This document shows positions 46,644 to 54,179 of a stretch of 64,000 bases of DNA, piece by piece. The notes below the pieces were generated by a model. The model worked only from the letters and a program-made list of their open reading frames with translations, ran no database searches and was not told the DNA's origin. Origin of the DNA: Paenibacillus anaericanus (GTDB taxonomy: Bacteria; Bacillota; Bacilli; Paenibacillales; Paenibacillaceae); assembly GCF_003994475.1 (NCBI RefSeq), contig NZ_RZNY01000003.1, positions 248,001-312,000 on the forward strand, written 5' to 3'. Position 1 is the stretch's first letter, and every line of letters starts with the position of its first letter. Both the position numbers and the translations under genes were made by a program.

Positions 46644-48371
46644 TTAATCATCTATAGTAGACAGATCGCCCACCGGAAGATTCAATTCCCAAGCTTTGAG
46701 TACCCTACGCATGATTTTACCAGAACGCGTCTTTGGCAGCTTATCCTTAAATTCGATCTCTCTTGGTGCAGCATGGGCTGACAACCCTTCCTTCACAAAC
46801 ATAGAGATCTCCTTCTTCAGTTCTTCTGAGGGTGTGTATCCATCCATTAGCGAAATGAACGCTTTAATAATTTCACCACGCGTTGGATCCGGTTTGCCGA
46901 TGACTCCCGCTTCAGCGACGGCTGGATGCTCTAATAGCTTACTCTCGACCTCAAACGGTCCGATACGTTCCCCGGATGAATTGATTACATCATCGATCCG
47001 ACCTTGGAACCAAAAATACCCGTCCTCATCCATATAAGCCGTATCACCGGAAATATACCATCCTGGAATTCGGAAGTATTCTTCGTATTTTGGAGCATTG
47101 TTCCAGATCAGTCGCATCATGGACGGCCAAGGAGTCCGAATTGCTAAATTGCCCATCCGATGAGGCGCAAGCACCTTGCCGTTATCATCGATGATCGCCG
47201 CCTGAATACCTGGAACAGGCTTTCCCATCGAACCCGGCTTCAATGGCAACGACGGATAATTACAAATCAGTTGTCCTCCCGTCTCCGTCATCCACCAAGT
47301 ATCATGAATCCTGTGCCCGTAAACCTTTAGCCCCCAACGCACTACCTCAGGATTTAGCGGTTCACCAACAGATAGGACATGTCTAAGGGACGATAGATCG
47401 TAGGCTTCAATAATATCTTGTCCCGCCCCCATCAACATCCGAAAAGCCGTAGGAGCGCTGTACCACACAGTTACCTTATTGTTCTGTATCGTGCTATACC
47501 AGTCGCTAGGGCTGAATCTCCCTCCCCTGATCACGTTGGTAACACCAACCAACCATGGAGCAAACATGCCGTAGGAAGTTCCCGTGACCCAACCTGGATC
47601 TGCAGTACACCAATACACATCGTCTTCTTGGAGATCTAGAACCATTTTTCCAGTATAATAATGCTGAATCATAGCGTTATGAACATGATAAACACCCTTC
47701 GGCTTGCCAGTTGATCCAGAAGTATAGTGAAGAATTAGTCCATCTTCTCGATTCAGCCATTCGATATCTGCGTTAGAAGATGCCTGTTCCATTTCAGCAT
47801 GAAAATCTATCAATCCCTTATCTGTATTCACTGCATCGCCGACTACAAATATTTTCTTCAGTAAGGGTAGTTCTTCAACCTTTACTCGCCCAAGTAGCGC
47901 TGGAGTTGTAACAATTGCAACTGCTCCGCTATCCTCTAGACGGTCTTTTACCGCTGTCTCCATAAAAGCTTCAAAGAGCGGACCTACAACAGCCCCGACT
48001 TTGATCGTACCAAATATACTGATATATAACTCAGGGGAACGCGGCATGAACACAAAAACACGATCGCCCTTAGATATACCATGGCTACGAAGCACATTCG
48101 CAAAACGATTACTTTGATCCCGCATTTGTTGAAAAGTATATGTTTCCTCTCTTGCTGCATCACTATAGCTAAGAGCAATCTTCGCACCCTTGCCTTGTTC
48201 CACATGGCGGTCGATAGCTTCATGGGCCATATTAATAAGCCCTGTTTCATACCAGGAGAAATTCTTCTCCACGTCTTCCCACTTAAAATTTCCGTAGGCT
48301 TCATCATAATTGCCCAAGTTGGACACCGAAGCCCTCACCGAAAGAATATCCCCCTGCAGTTGACTCATCAT
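46644..48371 (-). CDS. acsA: Acetyl-coenzyme A synthetase
   Basis: A 575-residue AMP-forming ligase that activates acetate to acetyl-CoA. The acyl-adenylate motif YTSGSTGKPKGVYH is at about 215, WWMTETGGQ near 360, YISGDTAYMDEDGYFW near 425 and the C-terminal PKTRSGKIMRR near 546-556. Lys552 of SGK is the residue that protein acetyltransferases modify to switch the enzyme off. It is divergent from acuA-acuC, which encode just such an acetyltransferase and deacetylase, and a cre-like site lies between. The two possible ATGs follow GGGAGG. Confidence 0.96.
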   Translation of the reverse strand: MMSQLQGDILSVRASVSNLGNYDEAYGNFKWEDVEKNFSWYETGLINMAHEAIDRHVEQGKGAKIALSYSDAAREETYTFQQMRDQSNRFANVLRSHGISKGDRVFVFMPRSPELYISIFGTIKVGAVVGPLFEAFMETAVKDRLEDSGAVAIVTTPALLGRVKVEELPLLKKIFVVGDAVNTDKGLIDFHAEMEQASSNADIEWLNREDGLILHYTSGSTGKPKGVYHVHNAMIQHYYTGKMVLDLQEDDVYWCTADPGWVTGTSYGMFAPWLVGVTNVIRGGRFSPSDWYSTIQNNKVTVWYSAPTAFRMLMGAGQDIIEAYDLSSLRHVLSVGEPLNPEVVRWGLKVYGHRIHDTWWMTETGGQLICNYPSLPLKPGSMGKPVPGIQAAIIDDNGKVLAPHRMGNLAIRTPWPSMMRLIWNNAPKYEEYFRIPGWYISGDTAYMDEDGYFWFQGRIDDVINSSGERIGPFEVESKLLEHPAVAEAGVIGKPDPTRGEIIKAFISLMDGYTPSEELKKEISMFVKEGLSAHAAPREIEFKDKLPKTRSGKIMRRVLKAWELNLPVGDLSTIDD

Positions 48372-48420
48372 TTCATCCTCCCTTGAAACTATCCCGCTAG
48401 GTAATACAAGTTCAAAACCA

Positions 48421-48436
48421 ATGAAAACGGATACAC
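48421..48436. promoter_or_regulatory. cre-like CcpA operator in the acsA-acuA intergenic region
   Basis: ATGAAAACGGATACAC matches the cre consensus WTGNNARCGNWWWCAW at 15 of 16 positions (last base differs). It stands 50 nt upstream of acsA, downstream of a candidate acsA promoter (TTGACA on the minus strand at 48472-48477), and CcpA is encoded 3 kb away. In B. subtilis acsA and acuABC are CcpA-repressed through such a site. Confidence 0.65.
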
Positions 48437-48600
48437 AATAGTTGGTTGAAAGTTTAAGATAAATATCACAATGTCAACTAATAAATGTGAATATTTTATG
48501 TCGGAATTAATTATAGCACAGGTTTTAACAATACGGCTATACTTTTCAAATTTTCATTTTTCTGTTATAAGTGAGGGGAACAAGTAACGGAGGTGGCAAC

Positions 48601-49233
48601 ATGGAACACCGTAAAACCTACATTCGCCATACCCTACCCTATCAGAACAAAGAGATTGTCATCGAAGGACCTATAACATCCACTGGACTATTAGATTTGC
48701 AAATGCATCCGGATCTAGATGCTTTTCGAAGGCCTCGTGAACAACACGAAGCTTTAGTAGAAATTGCTGGACTTCCAGAGGGCCGAATCATTCTAGCCCG
48801 AGTCGAGAACATCATTATAGGTTACGTCACCTTCCACTATCCTGATGAAATGGAGCGATGGTCGCAAGCCCACATGCCCGATCTAATTGAACTAGGAGCC
48901 ATAGAGGTATCGAATGAATATCGTTCTTTAGGCTTAGGCTCCCGCATGATTCAGACGGCTTTTGAAGACAATCAGATGGAACATTATATTGTATTTACAA
49001 CAGAATATTACTGGCATTGGGATTTGAAAAGCAGCGGACTTAGTGTGTGGGATTACCGTAAAATGATGGAGCGACTGATGCAGACAGTCGACATGTTCTG
49101 GTATGCTACCGACGACCCCGAGATCTGCTCTCATCCGGCTAATTGCCTGATGGTCCGAATCGGTAAGAACGTTCCCCTGGAGTCTGAAGAACAGTTTGAC
49201 CGTTTGCGTTTTCAACAACGATTCATGTATTAA
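48601..49233 (+). CDS. acuA: Protein lysine acetyltransferase AcuA (GNAT)
   Basis: 210 residues, GNAT fold. AcuA acetylates and inactivates acetyl-CoA synthetase. The sequence has the GNAT acetyl-CoA-binding segment EVSNEYRSLGLGSRMIQTAF (Q/RxxGxG/A-like loop), and the AcuA-typical N-terminal PYQNKEIVIEGPI and WHWDLKSSGLSVWDYRKMMERLM. The start at 48601 (MEHRKT) follows GGAGGTGG; a frame beginning 10 codons upstream is less likely. It is divergent from its target acsA. Confidence 0.93.
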   Translation: MEHRKTYIRHTLPYQNKEIVIEGPITSTGLLDLQMHPDLDAFRRPREQHEALVEIAGLPEGRIILARVENIIIGYVTFHYPDEMERWSQAHMPDLIELGAIEVSNEYRSLGLGSRMIQTAFEDNQMEHYIVFTTEYYWHWDLKSSGLSVWDYRKMMERLMQTVDMFWYATDDPEICSHPANCLMVRIGKNVPLESEEQFDRLRFQQRFMY

Positions 49234-49278
49234 TAGTGTCCTTCGGCAGCATATCCAAGAGAAAGGGAGTGTGAGATT

Positions 49279-50457
49279 ATGGATGAAAACGCTTTATTTA
49301 TCCATCATGATAAGGTTATGAACTATCATTTTCACGACAATCACCCTTTCCATCCCATTCGGTTGCAATTAACTTTAGATCTTCTAACCGAGATTGGTGC
49401 ATTAGATGACAAACAGAAACTTCAAATCATCCCAGCAACACAAGAGGATCTACTTCGGATTCATCAACCAGCATATATCGATGCAGTCAAAGGACTCAGT
49501 CAAACGCCACCCTCCCCGCTCTGGTTAAGCCGTGCAGAACAGTATGGGCTGATGGATGAGGATACCCCATTCTTCCCAGGCATGCATGAGGCGACCTCCT
49601 ATGTGGCTGGTGGGACTATAACCGCCATAGAGGCTGTCTTGTCAGGCAAATGCAATCACGCCCTACACTTAGGAGGAGGACTCCATCATGCGCTCTCAGC
49701 TAAGGCTGCAGGGTTCTGTGTGTATAACGATGTTTCCGTAGCCATCGCTTATGCAAGACATCACTATGGTGCCAGGGTGCTATATGTGGACACTGATGTT
49801 CATCACGGAGACGGTGTGCAATGGAGCTTCTATTCCGACCCTGATGTGTGTACATACTCGATTCACGAGACGGGTAAGTATTTATTTCCTGGTACCGGAT
49901 TTCTGCAAGAGAGAGGCGAACATCAAGGTTACGGAGCGTGTATGAATATTCCGCTGCAACCCTATACCGAAGATGAATCCTGGATGGAGTGTTTCGAACA
50001 ATCCATAAGTCGACTGGCTATGCATTTCAAACCAGACCTTATTATTAGCCAACATGGTTGTGATGCCCATGCCCTAGATCCTATGTCCCATATGCAATGT
50101 AGCATGGCAATTTACAATGAAATGCCTAGCATCCTACATCAATTGGCTCATACCTATTGTGGTGGACGTTGGGTAGCTGTTGGCGGAGGTGGATATGACC
50201 TATGGCGTGTCGTCCCTCGGGCCTGGAGCCTTCTTTGGCTTGAAATGAGTGGGCATCCCCTGAAGGCTAGCTTAACCCAGAGTAACCATTCTAGGCTCCC
50301 TGAAGCATGGATCACGAAGTGGCAAAGCCAGACGTCAGTAGAACTTCCTTCTGAATGGCTCGATGATCTTTCCTTGTGGGATGGCATACCGAGAAGGAAC
50401 GAGATCACAACAAAAAACCGCGAGAATCTCGCGGTCGCACTGCAGGACTATCCTTAA
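49279..50457 (+). CDS. acuC: AcuC-type zinc deacetylase (class I HDAC family)
   Basis: A 392-residue NAD-independent deacetylase that reactivates acetylated AcsA. The catalytic residues are all present: GGLHHA (His-His), YVDTDVHHGDG (Asp and His zinc ligands), GCDAHALDP (Asp zinc ligand) and GGGGYDLW (catalytic Tyr). It follows acuA by 45 nt. In B. subtilis acuB (a CBS/ACT protein) lies between them; here it is absent. The gene ends overlapping mtnN by 4 bases on the opposite strand, and its last codons encode the mtnN terminator in antisense. Confidence 0.93.
   Translation: MDENALFIHHDKVMNYHFHDNHPFHPIRLQLTLDLLTEIGALDDKQKLQIIPATQEDLLRIHQPAYIDAVKGLSQTPPSPLWLSRAEQYGLMDEDTPFFPGMHEATSYVAGGTITAIEAVLSGKCNHALHLGGGLHHALSAKAAGFCVYNDVSVAIAYARHHYGARVLYVDTDVHHGDGVQWSFYSDPDVCTYSIHETGKYLFPGTGFLQERGEHQGYGACMNIPLQPYTEDESWMECFEQSISRLAMHFKPDLIISQHGCDAHALDPMSHMQCSMAIYNEMPSILHQLAHTYCGGRWVAVGGGGYDLWRVVPRAWSLLWLEMSGHPLKASLTQSNHSRLPEAWITKWQSQTSVELPSEWLDDLSLWDGIPRRNEITTKNRENLAVALQDYP
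50411..50435 (-). terminator. mtnN intrinsic terminator inside the acuC coding sequence
   Basis: On the minus strand CCGCGAG (50434-50428) and CTCGCGG (50424-50418) pair around a 3-nt loop and are followed by TTTTTTG. The hairpin lies 20 nt past the mtnN stop and within the last 15 codons of acuC. Confidence 0.75.
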
Positions 50458-51170
50458 TTCAGGATGGTATCTAGTTTTGAAACCATTTCATTAACTATTT
50501 CATACGAGCGTGTAGCAGCTTCTACTGTAAATTCAGCATAATTTATCTCAGCAGTACCATCAGCTTTATCCGACATGGAACGAATAACGAGATAAGGAGT
50601 TCCATTCATATGGCATACTTGAGCCACTGCAGAACCTTCCATCTCTACACATGCACCATCCATCGTTTCATGTAGCATCCGAACGAAATTATAATCTGAA
50701 ATAAACTGATCACCTGATAGTACTCTACCCACTATAAATTTTCGATCCCTGCACAATTCACTGCAGATCTCTTCTGCCAATCGTAACAATCTAGGATCTG
50801 CTGGGAAATCTGATATATCCTGATAAGGAATATCTCCACGTTTATAACCAAGTGGTGTCACATCCATGTCATGCTGCTGGCAGGACGAAGAGATGACGAT
50901 ATCTCCAATATTCAGCGAAGGGTTGACTGCACCAGCCACTCCTGTAAACAAAATGATATCCACTCCAAAGCGGTGAATTAATATTTGCGTAGTCACTGCA
51001 GCATTCACTTTACCAACGCCTGATTTACAAACGACAACTTCTTTACCATGGAATATTCCTGTTACGAAGGAGATACCCGCATGGACTACGCTTTGCTGCC
51101 GTTCTAATCCTTGTAGTAATAAAACAATTTCTTCATCCATGGCTCCCATAAGCCCAATAGTTCTAGTCAT
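50454..51170 (-). CDS. mtnN: 5'-methylthioadenosine/S-adenosylhomocysteine nucleosidase
   Basis: A 238-residue hydrolase that removes adenine from methylthioadenosine and SAH in methionine salvage and activated methyl recycling. Motifs: IGLMGAMDEEI (N-terminus), GVGKVNAAVTTQIL near 60, FTGVAGAVNPSLNIGDIV near 83, VEMEGSAVAQV near 178 and IRSMSDKADG near 199 (catalytic Asp). I chose the ATG at 51170 behind GGAGG over a frame opening 18 codons upstream. It ends opposite acuC, sharing four bases. Confidence 0.95.
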   Translation of the reverse strand: MTRTIGLMGAMDEEIVLLLQGLERQQSVVHAGISFVTGIFHGKEVVVCKSGVGKVNAAVTTQILIHRFGVDIILFTGVAGAVNPSLNIGDIVISSSCQQHDMDVTPLGYKRGDIPYQDISDFPADPRLLRLAEEICSELCRDRKFIVGRVLSGDQFISDYNFVRMLHETMDGACVEMEGSAVAQVCHMNGTPYLVIRSMSDKADGTAEINYAEFTVEAATRSYEIVNEMVSKLDTILN

Positions 51171-51242
51171 AATACCTCCATTATTAGATGAATATAATCT
51201 ACACGATCTTCTAAAGATCGCCATCTAATGGCCATAAACCCC

Positions 51243-51272
51243 AAAAAAAGCTCCTAAGCAGGAGCTTTTTCA
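51243..51272 (-). terminator. Intrinsic terminator after ccpA
   Basis: AAAAAGCTCC/GGAGCTTTTT with loop TAAGCA (51245-51270), T-run on both sides. It follows the ccpA stop and precedes mtnN. Confidence 0.8.
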
Positions 51273-51349
51273 CGTTATAACCCTTTTTCATATCATTGTT
51301 CTCTGTTTATCTGTTTATCTATCTATATCTCTATATCGTGTGAATCAGC

Positions 51350-52354
51350 TTACACATGACTTACTGACAACCTTAGAATTGTCTCGTGAGGTAGAATCAC
51401 TCGTGGATTCTCGACAGGTTCCTTCTTCATCAGTTTCGTTAACAAACGCATTGCAACAGCCCCGAGGTCATACATCGGTTGTGCCACAGTAGTTAATTGC
51501 GGACGCACCATAGATGCCATACGAATATTGTCAACACTGATAATGGAGAAATCGTCAGGTACTTTCAACCCTTCATCTTGGATACTGTGAATCGCACCAA
51601 TCGCCATTTCGTCTGTAGCTGCGAATATCGCAGATGGCCGCTTCTTCAATCCCAAGAAATATTTCATTGCCTCAACGCCTGACTCGTAACGATAATTTCC
51701 GATACGAACCAAATCTTCTTTGTACTCAATTCCTGCTGTTTCCAGTGCACGTTTGTAACCTTGGAAACGAGCATAACCATTTGCAGGATCCTGCAACGTT
51801 CCACTAATCATAGCTACATCACGGTGTCCGTGACGGATCAATGTGCTTACAGCATCAAATGCTGCAGACTCATGATCGATATCCACGGAAGGAATGACAC
51901 CTTGCTCATCACTTGTAGCACATAACACGATCGGTACCGAAGACGACTGGAATGCTTGTATATGTTCCTCCGTCACAGCACCACCCATGAATAAAAGCCC
52001 GTCCACTTGTTTCTCGAGCAGTGTGTTAATTACACGAATTTCCTTTTCTTTCTTCTTATCCGCATTACATAAGATAATATTATAGTGATACATATTCGCT
52101 ATATCTTCGATGCCCCGAGCAATTTCTGCAAAAATAGAATTCGAAATATCAGGAATAACCACACCAACTGTGGTCGTCTTCTTGCTGGCAAGACCTCTTG
52201 CCACCGCATTTGGACGATATCCCAATTGTTCAATTGCTTCGTAAACTTTCTTCCGGGTCTGCGGTTTCACATTAGGGTTGTTATTTACTACCCGAGAAAC
52301 CGTGGCCATCGAGACGCCTGCTTCACGTGCCACATCGTATATGGTAACCGTCAC
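51350..52354 (-). CDS. ccpA: Catabolite control protein A
   Basis: A 334-residue LacI-family master regulator of carbon metabolism. The helix-turn-helix [22 protein letters not shown] begins at residue 4, followed by the [11 protein letters not shown] hinge and a periplasmic-binding-like core. It binds cre sites with HPr-Ser46-P or Crh-Ser-P as corepressor. The start is a GTG (52354) with GGAGAG 6 nt upstream. It lies beside acsA-acuA-acuC, which B. subtilis CcpA controls. Confidence 0.96.
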   Translation of the reverse strand: MTVTIYDVAREAGVSMATVSRVVNNNPNVKPQTRKKVYEAIEQLGYRPNAVARGLASKKTTTVGVVIPDISNSIFAEIARGIEDIANMYHYNIILCNADKKKEKEIRVINTLLEKQVDGLLFMGGAVTEEHIQAFQSSSVPIVLCATSDEQGVIPSVDIDHESAAFDAVSTLIRHGHRDVAMISGTLQDPANGYARFQGYKRALETAGIEYKEDLVRIGNYRYESGVEAMKYFLGLKKRPSAIFAATDEMAIGAIHSIQDEGLKVPDDFSIISVDNIRMASMVRPQLTTVAQPMYDLGAVAMRLLTKLMKKEPVENPRVILPHETILRLSVSHV

Positions 52355-52441
52355 ATTCTTCTCTCCATTGCCAATAGATTTTTATCATTTTACATTTAGA
52401 TCCCATTAAATTTATGATACGACAAAATATTACTTTGCGCA

Positions 52442-52457
52442 ATGATAACGCTTCACA
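52442..52457 (-). promoter_or_regulatory. Degenerate cre-like site upstream of ccpA
   Basis: On the minus strand TGTGAAGCGTTATCAT matches WTGNNARCGNWWWCAW at 14 of 16, with the TG pair displaced. It lies about 90 nt upstream of the ccpA start and next to the ytxJ stop. Autoregulation is speculative. Confidence 0.3.
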
Positions 52458-52799
52458 TTAGTTTAGAATTCCTCTCAATGCCTCACTAGTAATTGCAGAA
52501 TGAGAAGTATTCCATTGTGATTGTCCGTCCTTAACCAGTATAACCTGCGGAGATGCATGCTTTACATTCAATCGCTCAGCTGCCTCGTTAGACACATTTC
52601 TATCTTCAACCACGTAAATAAGCCCGTATGTAACCTCTTCATTAGGATTATCATTTAAGTAAGCCTCAACTTCCCGATAAGCCCCTGAACTAATCGGACA
52701 ACGGGTGCTATGTTTAAATAACAGTAAAGGCTTTTGCCTAGAATTATCCAAAAGACTGTGAAGTTCCTCTATGGAAGTTATTCTTGTCAATGTGAACAT
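52458..52799 (-). CDS. ytxJ: YtxJ/BrxC-type bacillithiol system redox-active protein
   Basis: A 113-residue monothiol thioredoxin-like protein (DUF2847). The active site is FKHSTRCPISSGAY near residue 30, with one conserved cysteine of the TCPIS type, followed by VSNEAAERLNVKHASPQVIL. Such proteins (BrxC) debacillithiolate other proteins after oxidative stress. I chose the ATG at 52799; a methionine 7 codons earlier overlaps the AAGGAG ribosome-binding site. The position next to ccpA is conserved in Bacillus (ytxJ-ccpA). Confidence 0.88.
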   Translation of the reverse strand: MFTLTRITSIEELHSLLDNSRQKPLLLFKHSTRCPISSGAYREVEAYLNDNPNEEVTYGLIYVVEDRNVSNEAAERLNVKHASPQVILVKDGQSQWNTSHSAITSEALRGILN

Positions 52800-52893
52800 G
52801 ATATATCCAACTCCTTTCACATAAGAGTCTACACAACTTATCTTCTACTATCTTATCAAAAAGGTAAATAAAAAAACAACTTAAACCGTCGAA

Positions 52894-53352
52894 TTAGTAA
52901 GTAAATCGTTGATTTTCTTCTGAAAACTGACGATCTTTAACAATATTAGACATTTGAGCAAGACGATTTGAAATATCACCCATCCAACCTGAATCGTTCA
53001 TCGCTTTAGCACAACCATACAAATCAAGCAGTAAATTAATACGCTCCCCCGACTTCCGTTCCAAAAGCGCTTCAAATGACAGCGATTCGCTTTGTTCCCA
53101 TGTTCGGTAAATATCGAAAATTAAATGAGCTAATTCATTTACTTCCGTAAAAATAATTCGGCCATTTTTTCCTTGTTGCTTCAAAGAGGACAGTAACGCT
53201 TTTAGGTCTGCTTTGATCGCTGGAAAGACTTCATGATAACAATCCAATTCACATTCGTAAATAGGTACTCTATCAATCTCTAGAACCCCTTCAAAAATGA
53301 CTAACCGAAAACTTAGGTTCATCATTCCTCCACAATGGCATTGCTTATACAA
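52894..53352 (-). CDS. Hypothetical protein with a degenerate zinc-finger-like N-terminus
   Basis: 152 residues. The N-terminus CHCGGMM ... VPIYECELDCYHE resembles the YgiT/MqsA-type N-terminal zinc finger, with CxC followed 27 residues later by CxxxC instead of two CxxC pairs. The rest is helical, including FEALLERKSGERINLLLDLY. I cannot give a function; the zinc-binding idea is inferred. It begins at a TTG with GAGGTG 5 nt upstream, divergent from the PfpI gene. Confidence 0.72.
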   Translation of the reverse strand: MYKQCHCGGMMNLSFRLVIFEGVLEIDRVPIYECELDCYHEVFPAIKADLKALLSSLKQQGKNGRIIFTEVNELAHLIFDIYRTWEQSESLSFEALLERKSGERINLLLDLYGCAKAMNDSGWMGDISNRLAQMSNIVKDRQFSEENQRFTY

Positions 53353-53582
53353 AGTATCACCTCATCTTAATCCTTATCATTATAGATCACATTCGATGAA
53401 TGTTAGATGTATTCGACCCACCCTTAGTGAACTCCTTCCAGTTACTCAAAAACGCTAGAGATTCCAATGAAAGGAAGGTAAGGGATCGAGTCCGTAGGTA
53501 TGAAAATTATCATCAATTTGATACAATTAAAGTATCGAAAGTGTTATTCGTCAAGAGCAGTCCAAGACAGGGGGAAACGATT

Positions 53583-54113
53583 TTGAGACTTACTGGTAAA
53601 AAGGTCATTGCATTGGTTGATGATGAGTTCGAGGATTTAGAGCTGTGGTATCCGATTTATCGCGTTCGCGAAGAGGGTGCTGAGGTTCATCTAGTAGGTC
53701 TTACGAAAGGCAAAAAATACATTGGAAAATATGGCGTCCCTGCAGAGGCAGAGTTCACTTTTGAGGAAATTGATACCAGTGAATATGACGGTATTCTTGT
53801 CCCAGGCGGTTGGGCTCCGGACAAGCTTCGTCGGTATGATAAAGTGCTACAATTCGTCAGAGATATGCATGAGGCTAAGAAACCGATCGGCCAGATTTGT
53901 CATGCCGGCTGGGTTCTGATTTCAGCTGGAATTCTTAAAGGAGTAACGGTAACATCGACGCCAGGAATCCGCGATGATATGACCAATGCCGGGGCAATTT
54001 GGAAAGACGAACCCGTTGTAGTGGACGGACACATTATTTCCGCCCGTCGTCCGCCAGATCTGCCTCCTTATGGCAAAGCTTTCGTAGATGCGCTTATAGC
54101 AGCCTCTAAATAG
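53583..54113 (+). CDS. DJ-1/PfpI family protein (PfpI-type deglycase/glutamine-amidotransferase fold)
   Basis: About 176 residues with the PfpI pattern: LTGKKVIALVDDEFEDLELWYP at the N-terminus, the nucleophile elbow IGQICHAGWVLISAG (Cys and His) and GGWAPDKLRR. Family members are stress-associated cysteine proteins; reported glycation-repair activity is debated. I place the start at a TTG (53583), 8 nt after AGGGGG; an open frame extends 61 codons further upstream but that part has no homology I recognise and the ribosome-binding site supports the TTG. Confidence 0.86.
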   Translation: MRLTGKKVIALVDDEFEDLELWYPIYRVREEGAEVHLVGLTKGKKYIGKYGVPAEAEFTFEEIDTSEYDGILVPGGWAPDKLRRYDKVLQFVRDMHEAKKPIGQICHAGWVLISAGILKGVTVTSTPGIRDDMTNAGAIWKDEPVVVDGHIISARRPPDLPPYGKAFVDALIAASK

Positions 54114-54141
54114 AATCGCTTTTATGGTTTGAAACCAAAAC

Positions 54142-54172
54142 AAACGCCAGGGAGCTTTGCTTCCTGGCGTTG
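54142..54172. terminator. Bidirectional terminator between PfpI and ptsI
   Basis: AACGCCAGG (54143-54151) pairs with CCTGGCGTT (54163-54171), followed by TGTTCT; it lies between convergent genes. Confidence 0.75.
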
Positions 54173-54179
54173 TTCTATA

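Noticed and set aside
53400..53582. 61-codon N-terminal extension of the PfpI protein
   Set aside because: The family starts at the LTGKKVIALV strand, and a TTG with AGGGGG in front fits it; the extension has no recognisable sequence.
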